Below, one piece after another: positions 8,761 through 17,009 of a stretch of 64,000 nucleotides of DNA. Below the pieces are notes generated by a model, which did no database searches, was not told the origin of the DNA, and saw only the letters and a list, made by a program, of their open reading frames with translations. Made by a program: the position numbers and the translations under genes. Source of the stretch: Perlabentimonas sp964490015 (GTDB lineage: Bacteria; Bacteroidota; Bacteroidia; Bacteroidales; Tenuifilaceae); the NCBI GenBank assembly GCA_964490015.1, contig CAZBBA010000005.1, forward strand, positions 1 through 64,000. Reading direction: 5' to 3'. The stretch's first letter is position 1, and each line of letters opens with the position of its first letter.

Positions 8761-9489
8761 CTATGCAAGGAGAGCTGCACCAACAATCCCCGCGTTATTG
8801 AGCAACGTTGCGGCTTCGACCCGACACCTAACATCGAGCTGCGACTTGAACTTATCCAACTTTTTACTTGTTCCGCCACCAATTATAATAAGCTCGGGGT
8901 AAAAAAGCTGCTCAAGGTATTGCAGGTAACTATTGAAACGCTTGCCCCAGGCATTCCAATCCAAATCGTCGCGCTTGCGAGCAGCATCCGAAGTAAATAT
9001 CTCTCCTTTTAGGCCATTTTTCATGTAGATATGGCCAAGTTCGGAATTGGGAATTAGCTCGCCCTTGTTAAAAAAAGCCGAACCAATGCCGGTTCCAATG
9101 GTAAGAAAAATGGCCAACCCCTTAAAATCCTTAACAGCACCAAGCTTAAGCTCCGCGAAACCGGCCACATCGGCATCGTTTAAAACGTTAACCTCACACC
9201 CAGTGGCCTTAATAAATAGTTTATTGGCATCCACTCCAATAAATTTTTTATCGATATTTGCAGCCGTTTTAACCACTCCGTTCTGAATTACAGCCGGGAA
9301 TCCACAACCAATTTTACCCTTCCACCCAAAGTGTTCAACCAACTTAACGACAGTATTGGCAATCTCATCAACGCTGGCTGGTTGCGAGGTTGCAATCCTA
9401 TGTCTTTCGGTGATGAACTCGCCAGTAAGCGTGTTTACAATTGCACCCTTAATGGCCGAACCGCCAATATCAATTCCTAGTACTTCCAT
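8761..9489 (-). CDS. ppgK: ROK-family polyphosphate glucokinase
   Basis: This 242-residue sugar kinase of the ROK family starts LGIDIGGSAIKGAIV (phosphate-1 loop). It has NDADVAGFAE, with the catalytic Asp, near residue 103, and then LTIGTGIGSAFF (phosphate-2 loop). It lacks the zinc-binding cysteine cluster found in ROK repressors and many ROK kinases. That lack and the short length agree with the polyphosphate/ATP glucokinase subgroup, although substrate and phosphate donor cannot be proven here. It is cytoplasmic. It lies between rsmI and ispE on the same strand. A hairpin covering the rsmI stop codon may reduce read-through into it. Confidence 0.85.
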   Translation of the reverse strand: MEVLGIDIGGSAIKGAIVNTLTGEFITERHRIATSQPASVDEIANTVVKLVEHFGWKGKIGCGFPAVIQNGVVKTAANIDKKFIGVDANKLFIKATGCEVNVLNDADVAGFAELKLGAVKDFKGLAIFLTIGTGIGSAFFNKGELIPNSELGHIYMKNGLKGEIFTSDAARKRDDLDWNAWGKRFNSYLQYLEQLFYPELIIIGGGTSKKLDKFKSQLDVRCRVEAATLLNNAGIVGAALLA

Positions 9490-9516
9490 GGTAATTATTA
9501 AGTTAAGTTAACATAA

Positions 9517-9534
9517 AAAGGGATTACTCCCTTT
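9517..9534 (-). terminator. Small hairpin over the rsmI stop codon
   Basis: A 7 bp stem AAAGGGA/TCCCTTT (9517-9523 with 9528-9534) has a 4 nt loop that contains the rsmI stop codon on the minus strand. A short T-rich run follows. It may be a partial terminator or attenuator between rsmI and ppgK. Confidence 0.4.
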
Positions 9535-10204
9535 CTGCACCTTGCACCACCACCACAATTTCGCCCTTAACACCCTTGGCCTCGAAATGCTGAATTAGCT
9601 CTGCTAAAGTTCCCCGTGCATTTTCCTCGTGCAGCTTCGATATTTCACGCGAAACGCAAGCTTTTCGATCTGCACCAAAAACCTCGGCCAGCTGCTGTAA
9701 AAGTTTTACCAACCTAAAAGGCGACTCATAAAAAACTATGGTTCTGGGTTCATCTCTTAATGCTTCAATCCGCTTATTTCGACCTTTTTTCTGGGGTAAA
9801 AAACCTTCGAAAATAAATCTATCGCAGGGCAAACCGCTATTCACAAGAGCCGGGATAAAAGCTGTTGCACCTGGCAAGCATTCAACCTCAACGCCCTTGT
9901 CGATGCAGGTACGGATAAGCAAAAAACCCGGATCGGAAATGCCGGGAGTTCCTGCATCGGAGATTAAAGAGATTTTTTGCCCGCTGGCAATCCGCTCCGC
10001 AATCTGCTCAACGGTTCGATGCTCATTAAATTTATGGTGCGCCCAGAGCTGCGCCTTTATGTCGAAATGCTTTAGTAAAACGCCACTGGTTCGGGTATCC
10101 TCGCTCAGAATTACATCCGATTCCTTGAGCACGCGAATAGCCCTAAGAGTTATATCCTCGAGGTTTCCAATGGGTGTAGGAACTATGTATAGTTTGCTAG
10201 TCAT
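9524..10204 (-). CDS. rsmI: 16S rRNA (cytidine-1402-2'-O)-methyltransferase
   Basis: RsmI methylates the ribose of C1402 in 16S rRNA using S-adenosylmethionine. The family motifs are present: YIVPTPIGNLEDITLRA at the start, SEDTR, SDAGTPGISDPG near residue 85, and PGATAFIPALVNSGL. The protein is 226 residues, slightly shorter than proteobacterial RsmI, which carries an extra C-terminal domain. Its start overlaps the end of the upstream unknown gene by 8 bp, so the two are probably translationally coupled. Confidence 0.95.
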   Translation of the reverse strand: MTSKLYIVPTPIGNLEDITLRAIRVLKESDVILSEDTRTSGVLLKHFDIKAQLWAHHKFNEHRTVEQIAERIASGQKISLISDAGTPGISDPGFLLIRTCIDKGVEVECLPGATAFIPALVNSGLPCDRFIFEGFLPQKKGRNKRIEALRDEPRTIVFYESPFRLVKLLQQLAEVFGADRKACVSREISKLHEENARGTLAELIQHFEAKGVKGEIVVVVQGAERE

Positions 10205-11021
10205 GTAAAAGTTTTCTGCGAACTAATTCAATTAGCTGATTGGCCGCTTCATTATGATCGTCCCACGAGAAATTTTCCTGAATATAGATTAAAGCATCGT
10301 TGATATTGTCGAAACTATTAAGCTGTTTAATGGCTTTGGAGTAAAGCTCTGCGTTTCCGTTAAAGAGCTCTTTAGTAAACAAAAATTTATCGTTGATGCC
10401 AATAGCCTTGGTTAAATCGGCAATGGGCTTATTCTGAATTACCGAAGCCATATCCTTTTTCCCAGCACCAAGCACCTCATTTCTAAACTTCCGTTTCCCT
10501 TGATATTTCTCTCCAAGTGTAGGAGAAATATGCCTTTCGGAAGTTCCGTTAGTACCAATCTCCTCAACCGAAAGTTCAACTTGATTTCTATCGGTATGGA
10601 CTGGTTCACGTTGATCAATGTCGAGGGATAAAGTAACCTCCTCCTCCTTGGACTCAATTTCTGCCTGAGCTGGTGTAATTTTTTCGGCAAGTTTCGTACT
10701 CACCAGTACAGTTTCTTCTACTGCTGGTGTTGGTTCAACCAATTTAACTTGTGGTTGAGGTTTTGATATTACCTCCTCGCGCTTTACTGGTATCTGTTCT
10801 GAAACAGTAGCCTTCGGCTCAGTTTTATCAACATTTTTTTGATCGGGTTGCTCGGGTTGGGGCCTATCAAATAAGATTACCTCGTAGCTGGCGCGTAACT
10901 TTTCTAAAAGAATATCGCGTTCAATCGACGATAAAGTGCCCCTTTCGATTCCTACCCTAAGTAGTTGTTCTGCATCGAGTAGCCGTTCGAGAACCAATTT
11001 AAAACTGTTCTTATTTCCCAT
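10197..11021 (-). CDS. Unknown protein with two helical ends and an acidic middle
   Basis: I recognise no named domain. Residues 7-50 (VLERLLDAEQLLRVGIERGT and onward) and 195-274 (AIGINDKFLFTKELFNGNAE through the C-terminus) look like conserved helical modules. Between them lies about 140 residues rich in Glu, Lys, Pro, Gln and Val, probably disordered. A similar architecture, ending in a FLFTKELFNGN-type module, occurs in Bacteroidota proteins next to tdk or rsmI, as far as I recall. It is the first gene of the rsmI unit. Its promoter box (11042-11049) is 10 bp from that of the divergent tdk gene. No signal peptide or membrane segment. Confidence 0.75.
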   Translation of the reverse strand: MGNKNSFKLVLERLLDAEQLLRVGIERGTLSSIERDILLEKLRASYEVILFDRPQPEQPDQKNVDKTEPKATVSEQIPVKREEVISKPQPQVKLVEPTPAVEETVLVSTKLAEKITPAQAEIESKEEEVTLSLDIDQREPVHTDRNQVELSVEEIGTNGTSERHISPTLGEKYQGKRKFRNEVLGAGKKDMASVIQNKPIADLTKAIGINDKFLFTKELFNGNAELYSKAIKQLNSFDNINDALIYIQENFSWDDHNEAANQLIELVRRKLLHD

Positions 11022-11041
11022 AGTTCATTATTATCTGTCGG

Positions 11042-11049
11042 CAAAATTA
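11042..11049 (-). promoter_or_regulatory. -7 box for the rsmI transcription unit
   Basis: The minus strand reads TAATTTTG, matching TAnnTTTG. The predicted start near 11035 would leave a leader of about 14 nt. No clear -33 element is visible. Confidence 0.5.
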
Positions 11050-11059
11050 AGAATTTGCT

Positions 11060-11067
11060 TACTTTTG
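11060..11067 (+). promoter_or_regulatory. -7 box of tdk
   Basis: TACTTTTG matches TAnnTTTG. It gives a start near 11074 and so supports the ATG at 11100 as the tdk start. The upstream ATG at 11055 would lie inside the promoter. Confidence 0.6.
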
Positions 11068-11099
11068 TAAAACTAACGAGTTTATTTCTAATTATTGCT

Positions 11100-11684
11100 A
11101 TGCTTTTCATCGAAAATTCAACAGGAGGTTCAAAACGTAAGGGCTGGATTGAGGTAGTTTGTGGATCCATGTTCTCGGGCAAAACCGAAGAGCTAATCAG
11201 GCGCTTAAAGCGCGCCAAGTTTGCCAAACAACGGGTCGAAATCTTTAAACCCCACATTGATACCCGTTACTCCGTTGAGGAGGTAGTTTCGCACGACTCC
11301 AACTCAATTCCCTCAACCCCTGTAACATCCTCGGGGAATATACTACTTCTCGTTTCCGACGTTGATGTGGTGGGCATTGATGAGGCACAGTTTTTCGACA
11401 ACAACCTTGTTGATGTGTGTAACAAGCTAGCTGATCAAGGAGTTAGGGTTATTGTAGCCGGTCTCGATATGGACTTTAAGGGCAAACCGTTTGGCCCAAT
11501 TCCTCAAATTATGGCCTGTGCAGAGTATGTTACCAAGGTGCATGCCATTTGCGTAAAGTGTGGCGATTTGGCCCAGTACTCGCACCGCCTAACCGATACA
11601 GAAAAACTTGTACTACTGGGCGAAACAGATGTGTACGAACCCCTTTGCCGAAGCTGCTTTATAAACGCTACTCACAAAAAGTAA
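11100..11684 (+). CDS. tdk: Thymidine kinase
   Basis: Type II thymidine kinase, which phosphorylates thymidine in nucleoside salvage. The product starts MLFIENS and has the P-loop GSMFSGKTEELIRRL around residue 22, the Walker B-like DEAQFF near 100, and two zinc-binding pairs (CVKC near residue 157 and CRSC near the C-terminus). An in-frame ATG at 11055 would add 15 residues that look unlike the family and would precede the predicted transcription start, so it is rejected. It converges on cdd, another nucleoside-salvage gene. Confidence 0.95.
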   Translation: MLFIENSTGGSKRKGWIEVVCGSMFSGKTEELIRRLKRAKFAKQRVEIFKPHIDTRYSVEEVVSHDSNSIPSTPVTSSGNILLLVSDVDVVGIDEAQFFDNNLVDVCNKLADQGVRVIVAGLDMDFKGKPFGPIPQIMACAEYVTKVHAICVKCGDLAQYSHRLTDTEKLVLLGETDVYEPLCRSCFINATHKK

Positions 11685-11809
11685 AAGGCTAAAGGGGGAA
11701 AATAGATTGGGGAAAACTCCCACTTCGATATTCATGCAAAAAGAATAAATATCAAAATCACCCAAAATTCTCGGGGAAAAGTGCTCTTTGTCAGATTTTA
11801 TCTTGCAAA

Positions 11810-12301
11810 CTACCTTATCGCATCGTTAACATTGGAAAAGGTAAATGGCAGCAGGTAACGAACATCCTCAACCACAATTATCCGATTCTCACCTACCATT
11901 GCAACGGTATACGGCTTTGCTCCAATACTTTGAGTTTCAATCATGACCTGCCGACAAGCCCCACAAGGGGAAACTGGCTCAGCAATGGGATTCCCTTTAA
12001 AACTAGCGGTAACTGCCATCGCCTTTACTCTTACGCCAGGAAATTTTGAACCAGCATAAAAAAGAGCAACGCGTTCGGCACAAAGCCCTGACGGATAAGC
12101 CCCGTTCTCCTGATTACTTCCAAGCACCAACTCGCCATTCTCGAGCAAAACGGCTGCACCAACAGCAAACTCTGAGTAGGGAGAGTAACTTGTGGCTAGC
12201 GCCTCTTTTGCCTTTATGGCCAACTGCTGCAGCTCTTCTGGGAGATCTCTAACGTCAACAAACTCTTTATACTGAAACGATAATTCTTTGCTGTGACCCA
12301 T
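11810..12301 (-). CDS. cdd: Cytidine deaminase
   Basis: Deaminates cytidine and deoxycytidine to uridine and deoxyuridine. The zinc site is complete: CAERVAL near residue 73, with the catalytic Glu, and PCGACRQ near 112. SPYSEFAVGAAVL near residue 40 is the substrate-binding start of the fold. At 163 residues it is the small, tetrameric class. It is cytoplasmic. It faces tdk tail to tail across 125 bp in which I see no strong terminator. Confidence 0.95.
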   Translation of the reverse strand: MGHSKELSFQYKEFVDVRDLPEELQQLAIKAKEALATSYSPYSEFAVGAAVLLENGELVLGSNQENGAYPSGLCAERVALFYAGSKFPGVRVKAMAVTASFKGNPIAEPVSPCGACRQVMIETQSIGAKPYTVAMVGENRIIVVEDVRYLLPFTFSNVNDAIR

Positions 12302-12345
12302 GAATTCGATTTTAAAGTTTTGATTTCATATCGAATGAAATCCAT

Positions 12346-12353
12346 CAAAGATA
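12346..12353 (-). promoter_or_regulatory. -7 box of cdd
   Basis: The minus strand reads TATCTTTG, matching TAnnTTTG, about 45 bp upstream of the cdd ATG. A TTG at the -33 side is 22 bp away, slightly far. Confidence 0.45.
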
Positions 12354-12499
12354 CAAAAAAGCTTTTAAATACATACAACGCCTATATATAATGCCTTTGA
12401 CGGTAGCACTTACAAAAAGTTTCAATATTTTCAACACATGTCCAAAATTGAGGCTCAATCCTAATAAAACCATCAATTCTGAGTTTTAAGTTTTAATGG

Positions 12500-12507
12500 T
12501 ATATTTG
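12500..12507 (+). promoter_or_regulatory. -7 box of the glucosaminidase gene
   Basis: TATATTTG matches TAnnTTTG, 20 bp before the ATG at 12528, giving a leader of about 14 nt. No clear -33 TTTG is present. Confidence 0.5.
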
Positions 12508-12527
12508 AAAAAAAATATTATTGAGCT

Positions 12528-13472
12528 ATGCAAAGAGCATTCGCCACCTTACAGCTACTTATTGTGCTTTTAACCAACAACTTCCTTTTGGCTCAAAACC
12601 CGAGGGAAGAATACATCCAGCGTTACCAAAAATTAGCCATTAATCAGATGGAAAAATATGGCATACCTGCAAGCATAATTCTTGCCCAAGGGATACTGGA
12701 GAGCGGTAGCGGAACCAGCACTTTAGCTGTAAAAGCCAATAATCACTTTGGAATCAAGTGTCACAGTTCATGGAATGGCCCACGCATTTATCATGATGAT
12801 GATGCCCGTGGTGAGTGCTTTAGGAAATACCGAACTCCCGACAAATCGTATCAAGATCACTCAGAGTTTTTAAGAGGTGCTCGTCGGTATGCCTTTCTTT
12901 TCGATTTAGACCCCACCGACTACAAGGGATGGGCACATGGACTACGAAAAGCAGGCTATGCTACCGACCCACAGTATCCCCAAAAATTAATCCGCATTAT
13001 TGAGGAGAATAAGCTTTTCCTGCTCGATAAAGGTGTTGATATAAAAGTGCAATCGCCAACTCTTGGCATGGCCGATCTGGTTGACCCCGATAATTTCACC
13101 ATCGATATCTTTAAGCAACGCAAGGTGTACATGCGCAACCGCATTAAGTATATCGAAGTGGCAGAGGGTGATACATACCAGAGTTTAACTCGCGAGTTGG
13201 AGCTGATGCCCTGGCAGCTGGCCAAGTATAATGATATTGAACAAAACGCAAAACTAACAGTTGGACAGGAACTTTTTATTCAACCAAAACGTCGCAAGGC
13301 AGAACCCAACCACCCGCTTCACATTGTTGAGGAGGGCGAAACCATGTATACAATCTCGCAGATGTATGGTATAAGGTTAAAATCACTCTACTTTAGAAAT
13401 AGGGTTGAAAAGGATCATGTGCCTGAACCTGGCGAAAAAATATTCCTAAGGGGAAGAAGACCTAAGGAGTAA
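12528..13472 (+). CDS. Secreted glucosaminidase with two LysM domains
   Basis: The 314-residue product has a signal peptide ending at about residue 22 (FLLAQ). A GH73-type glucosaminidase domain (about 30-160) follows, with YGIPASIILAQGILESGSGTS containing the catalytic Glu, and NNHFGIKC. Two LysM domains come next (about 205-250 and 262-308, the latter HIVEEGETMYTISQMYGIRL). It should cleave peptidoglycan glycan chains in the periplasm, with LysM holding the wall; roles in cell separation or remodelling are typical. It stands alone between divergent cdd and convergent fmt. Confidence 0.92.
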   Translation: MQRAFATLQLLIVLLTNNFLLAQNPREEYIQRYQKLAINQMEKYGIPASIILAQGILESGSGTSTLAVKANNHFGIKCHSSWNGPRIYHDDDARGECFRKYRTPDKSYQDHSEFLRGARRYAFLFDLDPTDYKGWAHGLRKAGYATDPQYPQKLIRIIEENKLFLLDKGVDIKVQSPTLGMADLVDPDNFTIDIFKQRKVYMRNRIKYIEVAEGDTYQSLTRELELMPWQLAKYNDIEQNAKLTVGQELFIQPKRRKAEPNHPLHIVEEGETMYTISQMYGIRLKSLYFRNRVEKDHVPEPGEKIFLRGRRPKE

Positions 13473-13493
13473 CCCAAAATACATTAATCAGAA

Positions 13494-13534
13494 AATCCAC
13501 AGACCAAATAGAATTATGAATTAATCTGTGGATT
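13494..13534. terminator. Bidirectional terminator between convergent genes
   Basis: A 10 bp perfect inverted repeat AATCCACAGA/TCTGTGGATT (13494-13503 with 13525-13534) encloses 21 nt. It lies between the glucosaminidase gene and fmt, which face each other. Confidence 0.5.
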
Positions 13535-13542
13535 GGAGTAAT

Positions 13543-14517
13543 TTATTCGAATTTATATTTTGCAATGTCTCGAAAACCTAGCAAAAATTCGGAAATGGGT
13601 AATCGACGTTTTCCAGCCAGCTGAATCTCGATTATTGAGATGCTTCCCTCGCCACAGGCAACATGTAGATATGACTTTCCATCAGCTGAAAGGGCGCCTA
13701 CTTCCTTATCACCCTTACTGTCTATGGTTTCGCTTCGGAAAACTTTAGCGCTTACAGCTACACCATCGGGACCTTTTAGTTCGCACCATGCAGCAGGGTA
13801 TGGGCTAAGCCCACGAATAAAATTGTGAATACTATGCGCAGTACCACTCCAGTTAATTCTGGTAGATTCTTTAAAGAGTTTTGGAGCAACTTTTATCGCT
13901 ATCCCATCACAAATTAACTTATCCTGCGGAACAGGATCTACATTACCCAAAGCCAATGCATTGACAGTCTGTAAAACAACCTTTGAGCCAACCACCATCA
14001 ACTTGTCGTGTAGCTCGCCTGCAGTTTCGTTTGCCTCAACGGAAACTGATTCTTGCAGTAGAATCCTACCCGTATCAATCTCCTTGTCAATTAAGAAAGT
14101 GGTAACACCAGTTTCTCGCTCGCCGTTAATTACAGCCCAGTTTATTGGGGCTGCTCCCCTATAGTTAGGGAGAAGTGAAGCATGTAAGTTAAATGTACCC
14201 AGTTTGGGGATGCGCCAGATAATCTCGGGAAGCATTCTAAAGGCAACCACTATAAACAGATCGGCATCAAGAGAAACAAGTTCATCGACAAAGTTCGAAT
14301 CGCGCAGTTTCTCAGGCTGCAAGACTTTGAGCCCTGTTTCCAAAGCAAATTGCTTAACTGCCGACTGGTTAAGTTTTTGTCCTCGTCCAGCGGGCTTATC
14401 AGGGACAGTTACAGTGGCAACAACACTATACCCTTCGCGCACCAAGAGCCTTAAAGGCTCCACGGCAAAATCGGGAGTACCCATGTATACAATACGCAAT
14501 TCCTTTGGATCAGCCAT
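13543..14517 (-). CDS. fmt: Methionyl-tRNA formyltransferase
   Basis: Formylates initiator methionyl-tRNA using 10-formyltetrahydrofolate. The 324-residue protein starts with the Rossmann strand RIVYMGTPDFAV. It has the catalytic and folate region NLHASLLPNYRGAAPINWAV near residue 110, followed by the C-terminal tRNA-binding OB-like domain. It begins 6 bp after the ribBA stop codon and closes a five-gene minus-strand unit that starts with the lptG-like gene. Confidence 0.96.
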   Translation of the reverse strand: MADPKELRIVYMGTPDFAVEPLRLLVREGYSVVATVTVPDKPAGRGQKLNQSAVKQFALETGLKVLQPEKLRDSNFVDELVSLDADLFIVVAFRMLPEIIWRIPKLGTFNLHASLLPNYRGAAPINWAVINGERETGVTTFLIDKEIDTGRILLQESVSVEANETAGELHDKLMVVGSKVVLQTVNALALGNVDPVPQDKLICDGIAIKVAPKLFKESTRINWSGTAHSIHNFIRGLSPYPAAWCELKGPDGVAVSAKVFRSETIDSKGDKEVGALSADGKSYLHVACGEGSISIIEIQLAGKRRLPISEFLLGFRDIAKYKFE

Positions 14518-14523
14518 AAATAC

Positions 14524-15786
14524 CTATTCGGTTTTACCCTCGGGTTTAAACGGTGGTAAAAGGATTAAATGATGCCCCATCTTATCGCGCTTGGTTCGCA
14601 TGTAAAACTCATTATCCTTAACAGGCGTTACCTCAATGGGTACGTTTTCAACAACCTCTAACCCATAGCCCTCAAGTCCTTTCCGTTTTACAGGGTTATT
14701 TGTTAGTAGACGCATTTTTCGAACGCCCAACTCTCTAAGTATGCTAGCGCCCACACCGTAATCGCGCTCATCGGCCTGAAAGCCCAGTGCAATATTTGCA
14801 TCCACGGTATCCAAACCTTCCTCCTGCAGCTTGTATGCGTGTATCTTATTGAAAAGGCCAATACCACGACCCTCCTGATTCATATAGACCAATACTCCTT
14901 TCCCCTCCCTCTCTATCATCTCCATGGCCAGTTGAAGTTGTTCACCGCAATCGCACCGATGCGAATGGAAAATATCGCCAGTTACGCAAGAGGAATGCAT
15001 GCGGACAAGGATTGGTTCATCGGGTTCCCATGAACCTTTTATAAGAGCGATATGCTCTATGTTTTGATATTTTTGTCTGAATGCAACAGCCTCAAAGTTG
15101 CCATGTGCAGTGGGTAGTTGAACTCGTTTCCCAACATCAACAAGGGTTTCGGAACGTAGTCGATACGCTATCAGATCCTGAATTGAAATAATTTTGAGGT
15201 TGAACTTTTTGGCAATCTCTAATAGTTGTGGTAATCGAGCCATGGTTCCATCCTCGTTCATAATCTCAACCAGCACACCCCCAGGCTGGAGACCAGCCAA
15301 ACGTGTTAAATCGACAACGGCCTCGGTGTGCCCAGCACGGCGCAACACACCTTTCTCGCGGGCTTTAAGTGGGAAAATATGACCTGGACGGCCTAAATCT
15401 TCGGGTTTAGTATTAGGATCAACGAGGGCTTTGATGGTTTTGGCACGATCCGATGCCGAAATCCCGGTTGTGCAACCATGCCCAATTAAATCAACCGACA
15501 CGGTAAAAGGGGTATGATGCAGAGCCGTGTTAGTTCCTACCATTAGTTCCAAATCGAGCTCTTTGCATCGCTCCTCCGAGAGGGGAGTGCAAATAAGTCC
15601 ACGGCCGTGCTTGGCCATAAAATTCACAATTTCGGGCGTGATTAACTCGGCGGCAGCAATAAAATCGCCCTCGTTCTCGCGATCCTCATCATCCACCACG
15701 ATAATGATTTTACCATCCTTAAGATCGGCTAAAGCCTCCTCGATGGTGTTTAACTTACTGATTTCTTCGGGTTGGTTGCCAAACAT
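14524..15786 (-). CDS. ribBA: Bifunctional DHBP synthase / GTP cyclohydrolase II
   Basis: This enzyme catalyses the two opening reactions of riboflavin synthesis. The N-terminal DHBP synthase (about residues 1-210) has DDEDRENEGDFIAAAELI and HGCTTGISASDR. The C-terminal GTP cyclohydrolase II (about 215-410) has the zinc cysteines in SSCVTGDIFHSHRCDCGEQL and the NQEGRGIGL loop. The length of 420 is normal for the fusion. The first 32 bp overlap the end of the upstream glycosyltransferase gene. No FMN riboswitch is visible upstream, consistent with expression from within an operon. Confidence 0.97.
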   Translation of the reverse strand: MFGNQPEEISKLNTIEEALADLKDGKIIIVVDDEDRENEGDFIAAAELITPEIVNFMAKHGRGLICTPLSEERCKELDLELMVGTNTALHHTPFTVSVDLIGHGCTTGISASDRAKTIKALVDPNTKPEDLGRPGHIFPLKAREKGVLRRAGHTEAVVDLTRLAGLQPGGVLVEIMNEDGTMARLPQLLEIAKKFNLKIISIQDLIAYRLRSETLVDVGKRVQLPTAHGNFEAVAFRQKYQNIEHIALIKGSWEPDEPILVRMHSSCVTGDIFHSHRCDCGEQLQLAMEMIEREGKGVLVYMNQEGRGIGLFNKIHAYKLQEEGLDTVDANIALGFQADERDYGVGASILRELGVRKMRLLTNNPVKRKGLEGYGLEVVENVPIEVTPVKDNEFYMRTKRDKMGHHLILLPPFKPEGKTE

Positions 15787-16921
15787 TACTTTGTACTCCT
15801 TTCAAATATTTAGTTAGCCCCACAAATAGGGCAAAATTCATACATACAAAATGCGTTGCAAAACGCAAAGGTAAAACATGTAACCCTAAGCTCTTAAGTA
15901 AAATATCGATCAAAGGCAATGCTAACATAATAAGCTGCGCTAAGAAAAAACCAAAAAATAGAGGGCTATTAATGGCCAAAACGCCACTTGAGAGCAATGC
16001 AAAAACAATCAGGATCGGGCCAAACCATCGAATTACCTTATGCGAAAAAAAAGCGAACGATACCGCGCTAAACGGAGGCCAAAGCAGATGTTTCAAAGCC
16101 ACAAGGTTCTGAAAATTTCCTTGTGCTATTCGAACTTTACGCCTAAACTCTTCGACCAACTCATTCGAAACATCTTCGTAAACCCTAGCCTCAAAATTAT
16201 TTAAGCTCTTCTTACCCTGCTCTACCACCTTCATGCTGATGTACAAGTCGTCGACCAAAAAGTTTGAGGGCGGTTTTACAAATAGGTTTTTCCGTATGGC
16301 GTAGCAACCACCAAAAGGGCCAATCATACTTCCCCACAGCATTCCCTCGCGATGTTTTACCATCACCTCGTGTGTGATATAGAAGCTTTCCTGAATGGAT
16401 ATTCCTGTTGGGCTTAAGCCTGTATTTACCATTCTCGAATCAACTATGCCCACATCAGGATCTTTCATAAACTTAACCAACTCAAAGAGTGTGTTCTGCT
16501 CCAGAAAAACATTGGCATCGGTAGATATAATAATATCGCCTTTTGCAATGTCCACGAGCTGATTAATAATACTAACCTTACCCTGACGAATGGGAAATTC
16601 AACTAGTTTAAGATTAGCGAACTCAGACACAAGGGCATGAACAATGCTATGTGTTTTATCGGTTGAGCAATCAATGCCTATAATAACCTCAAGCTGACTA
16701 GTGGGGTAGGATGTTTTGAAAATACTTCTGATTTTTTTCTCAATCACGGCCTCCTCGTTGTGGGCTGCAACCAGTACTGTGACAAATGGCAATATTTCTT
16801 TTGGTGAATATTGAATTTGAGACTTTTTGGTGGCCATACACGATATAACCCATAAGAGAACAGGGTACAATATGTACGAGTGAAAAAGTAATAGAAGGGA
16901 AATGCAAAAGAGAACTACCAC
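15755..16921 (-). CDS. Membrane glycosyltransferase, family 2
   Basis: The product has an N-terminal membrane segment (about residues 1-27) and a GT2 domain starting VTVLVAAHNEEAVIEKKI. Typical acidic nucleotide-sugar motifs follow (GIDCSTDKTH, STDANVFLEQ and FLVDDLYISM), and then the QxxRW-like region RRKVRIAQGNFQN. Three or four membrane segments lie in the last 110 residues. This is the layout of processive or polymer-making GT2 enzymes. The start codon appears to be GTG (16919-16921). It lies with a GT4 gene and an lptG-like gene, which suggests a job in surface-glycan or LPS assembly. Donor and acceptor are unknown. Confidence 0.85.
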   Translation of the reverse strand: MVVLFCISLLLLFHSYILYPVLLWVISCMATKKSQIQYSPKEILPFVTVLVAAHNEEAVIEKKIRSIFKTSYPTSQLEVIIGIDCSTDKTHSIVHALVSEFANLKLVEFPIRQGKVSIINQLVDIAKGDIIISTDANVFLEQNTLFELVKFMKDPDVGIVDSRMVNTGLSPTGISIQESFYITHEVMVKHREGMLWGSMIGPFGGCYAIRKNLFVKPPSNFLVDDLYISMKVVEQGKKSLNNFEARVYEDVSNELVEEFRRKVRIAQGNFQNLVALKHLLWPPFSAVSFAFFSHKVIRWFGPILIVFALLSSGVLAINSPLFFGFFLAQLIMLALPLIDILLKSLGLHVLPLRFATHFVCMNFALFVGLTKYLKGVQSNVWQPTRRNQ

Positions 16922-17009
16922 CTCGCTTTTAAATTTTTGGCAAAATTAAGAAAAAGAATTTCCCATACGATGAAAGCCCCCATTTATGTTGCTCATGATG
17001 TTGCACAGC

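Noticed and set aside
14524..15900. FMN riboswitch before ribBA
   Set aside because: ribBA overlaps the upstream glycosyltransferase gene, leaving no leader, and no RFN-like conserved blocks were found.
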